Source: an uncultured Pseudomonadales bacterium | Lineage (GTDB): Bacteria > Pseudomonadota > Gammaproteobacteria > Pseudomonadales > Azotimanducaceae | NCBI GenBank assembly: GCA_958296165.1 | Contig: OY282447.1 | Location: 496,001 to 560,000, forward strand | Direction: 5' to 3' | Length of the DNA: 64,000 nucleotides | Program-made: the position numbers and the translations under genes | Notes under the pieces: model-generated | What the model saw: only the letters and a program-made list of their open reading frames with translations | Told to the model about the DNA's origin: nothing | Database searches by the model: none | In this document: positions 62,318 through 64,000 of the stretch, one piece after another | Layout of the letters: each line of letters begins with the position of its first letter | Position numbering within the stretch: the stretch's first letter is position 1

Positions 62318-64000
62318 TCAGCCGCCTCGATAGTCGGTGTTGAGCACCGTGGAGGGCTCGAACTGAACACCCTCGTCCTTAGCTGCCAAGGTGCGCTCTT
62401 TTTCTTGGGCATCGATCCAGAACAGGCCGCCGCTGCTGAAGAGGCCAGCCGAGAGGGCTTGCGAATTGAACAGCTGGCCGCTGGCGCGCGTGCCGAGCCA
62501 GGCTGGCAACTTCATCCAGCGCCACGCGCCTTCTCGCGTGTAGGGCACTTGGAACGAAGGGATCACCACGCCGGCGTCATGCACCATGCGCTCCAAACGA
62601 TGCGCCAGCGCCACGCGCTGGTCTAGGTCGGCGGAAGCGCGAAACTGCATGATGAGTTCGTCCATCAACGGATCGCCGTAGTTGGCCAGGTTGTTGGTTT
62701 GCGTCTTGTTGGCGTTCGCCGAGTGGAAGTGCTCCCAATAGCGCGGCGACAAGCCGGAGGAAGCCCAGCCCATCCACGCAATCTGGTGCTTCTTCTCCTG
62801 CATCTGTTTGAAGGAAAGAACGGCGTCCAAGAGCTGCAACGTGAGTTCCACGCCGGCTTTCTTGGCATCTTCCTGAAGAATCACCAGGCGTTCCGTATCG
62901 TCTGGTCGGCCGTAGGTAACGCGCAGCGAGAGCCGTTGGCCGTCCTTGGCGAGAATGCCGTCCGCGCCGCGCTCCACAAAGCCAGCTTGGGCGAAGTGCT
63001 CGGCTGCCTTTTCCAAATCGAACTCGCGAGCGCGGATGTCGCGATTGTCGTAGGCGCCAAAGCCGAGCTGGAATGTCGGCAGGCGCTCGTAGTCGCCGCG
63101 CAGCACCGTGTCGATGACGCGCTCGAAGTTCATGGCGTGGGCCAGGCCGTAGCGGATGTTGCGGTCCGCCAGCAGCGGGTCGGCGGTGTTGAGGTACATG
63201 CCGCTCGATGGCACCGGCAGGGCGTTGTAGAACCAGTATTTCACGATGTAGCCAGCGTCGAAGGCTTCGCCCGTGGCCTTTTCGTGCCAGCGCTTGGGGC
63301 GAGTCAAGTCGAAACTATCGATCTCTCCTTTCAGAAAGTGCTGGAAGGCGACGTTGGGCTCGCGGATTACGCGCAAGCGGATCTTGTCCGGGTTGAAACG
63401 ATGCCGGAAGTACTTGAGGTCGTCCGCCCACCAGCCCTCGACGCGGTGCCACTCGATGTATTTGCCCTTTTCCACTTTGCCGATCTGGTACGGGCCGGTG
63501 TTGGGCTCGATCGTCCAGTTGTTGTCCTGCACCCAGGTGTCGTTCAGCATGTGGAAATGGCGTGGCTGCGGGCCGATGCCGTATTGATAGTGCATTTCCG
63601 CCACCGGCTTGGCGTCGGCGCCTTGGATGCCGATGGTGTAGTCGTCGTAGCGCTTCACGTCGCGGATGCGTTCCGTGTAGTAGTTGTTGTACCAAGGCGC
63701 GACGATGGCTTTCGAGCGGTTGAATTGCACGGCGAAGACGAAGTCGTCGGCGGTCACCGGCACGCCGTCCGACCAGCGCGCCTTGGGATTCAGCCTGTAG
63801 TAGATGCTGCGACCGTCCGCGCCGAACGCCCAATGAGTCGCCAGCGAGGGAATGGGCCGGCGCGTTTGCGGATGGTAGGTGACGGGGCCTAGCTGGTTGT
63901 AGCGCAGATAGGGCGCGATGAAGCCGTTGGAATCTGGGCCCACGCGGCGCAACGTGAGCGGGAAACTCAGCATGTAGGTGCGATAGGTGCCGCCGCGCTG
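62318..64000 (-). CDS. ABC transporter solute-binding protein, family 5 (N-terminus beyond window)
   Basis: At least 561 residues of an SBP_bac_5-type periplasmic binding protein. The visible part begins QRGGTYRTYMLSFPLTLRRV, so the frame crosses 64000 and the signal peptide is missing. Typical family features are WAFGADGRSIYYRLNPKARW (substrate-binding half), FNALPVPSSGMYLNTADPLL and the C-terminal LNQ-like segment ANKTQTNNLANYGDPLMDEL. It binds an oligopeptide or similar ligand for the adjacent ATPases. Internal Met at 63973 is probably not the start. Confidence 0.85.
   Translation of the reverse strand, partial: QRGGTYRTYMLSFPLTLRRVGPDSNGFIAPYLRYNQLGPVTYHPQTRRPIPSLATHWAFGADGRSIYYRLNPKARWSDGVPVTADDFVFAVQFNRSKAIVAPWYNNYYTERIRDVKRYDDYTIGIQGADAKPVAEMHYQYGIGPQPRHFHMLNDTWVQDNNWTIEPNTGPYQIGKVEKGKYIEWHRVEGWWADDLKYFRHRFNPDKIRLRVIREPNVAFQHFLKGEIDSFDLTRPKRWHEKATGEAFDAGYIVKYWFYNALPVPSSGMYLNTADPLLADRNIRYGLAHAMNFERVIDTVLRGDYERLPTFQLGFGAYDNRDIRAREFDLEKAAEHFAQAGFVERGADGILAKDGQRLSLRVTYGRPDDTERLVILQEDAKKAGVELTLQLLDAVLSFKQMQEKKHQIAWMGWASSGLSPRYWEHFHSANANKTQTNNLANYGDPLMDELIMQFRASADLDQRVALAHRLERMVHDAGVVIPSFQVPYTREGAWRWMKLPAWLGTRASGQLFNSQALSAGLFSSGGLFWIDAQEKERTLAAKDEGVQFEPSTVLNTDYRGG

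Overview
The window is high-GC DNA from a proteobacterium, probably a gammaproteobacterium. The evidence is a TonB-dependent receptor, lipoprotein signals with classical lipoboxes, FixL/FixJ, a cytochrome-c-dependent NO reductase, type I BREX and Dpp/Opp-type ABC genes. Species cannot be fixed from the sequence. GTG and TTG starts are frequent, and ATGA/GTGA stop-start overlaps join many gene pairs.

Region 1 (1-21.9 kb) is a chromosomal metabolic neighbourhood rich in acyl-CoA chemistry. It holds malonyl-CoA and acetoacetyl-CoA synthetases, three CaiB/BaiF CoA-transferase genes (one a two-domain fusion), a PaaI-type thioesterase, a CoA-type NUDIX hydrolase, a PhyH dioxygenase, a carboxylesterase, a luciferase-like oxidoreductase, a copper amine oxidase and two HCCA-isomerase-like proteins. 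Also present are a lipoprotein plus MltF-like lytic transglycosylase pair, a YegD-like Hsp70, and an MntA-HepT toxin-antitoxin pair.

Region 2 (21.9-25.3 kb) is gene-poor and decayed. It has one intact secreted protein of unknown function, a LuxR HTH remnant, an orphan signal-peptide leader, and two diverged copies (about 81% identical by hand) of a 155-bp repeat.

Region 3 (25.2-29.9 kb) is an NO-respiration operon (small membrane protein, norC, norB, cytochrome c) followed by fixL-fixJ. The FixL PAS domain keeps all the haem-pocket residues of oxygen-sensing FixL. Two matching palindromes 21 bp apart precede the operon.

Region 4 (30.0-32.4 kb) contains a glutaredoxin-DinB gene with an in-frame TGA exactly where the first cysteine of the CxxC motif belongs, followed at once by a possible bacterial SECIS hairpin. 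This is a strong selenoprotein candidate. Opposite it lies a lipoprotein plus unknown-protein pair.

Region 5 (32.4-60.3 kb) is a type I BREX defence island (brxA, brxB, brxC, two pglX, pglZ, brxL) with several other modules nested inside: an ATPase-DUF4276 pair, a PLD-like protein, SIR2-HerA (herA split in two frames), KTSC, a TrlF-like PHP-ATPase, an AlbA_2/Schlafen-like protein, an antisense FitA/VapC-type toxin-antitoxin pair and an unknown small protein. Most genes overlap or nearly touch, so much of the island could be cotranscribed.

Region 6 (60.3-64 kb) is the end of a peptide ABC transporter locus on the minus strand: a partial solute-binding protein and two ATPases. No permease gene lies within the window.
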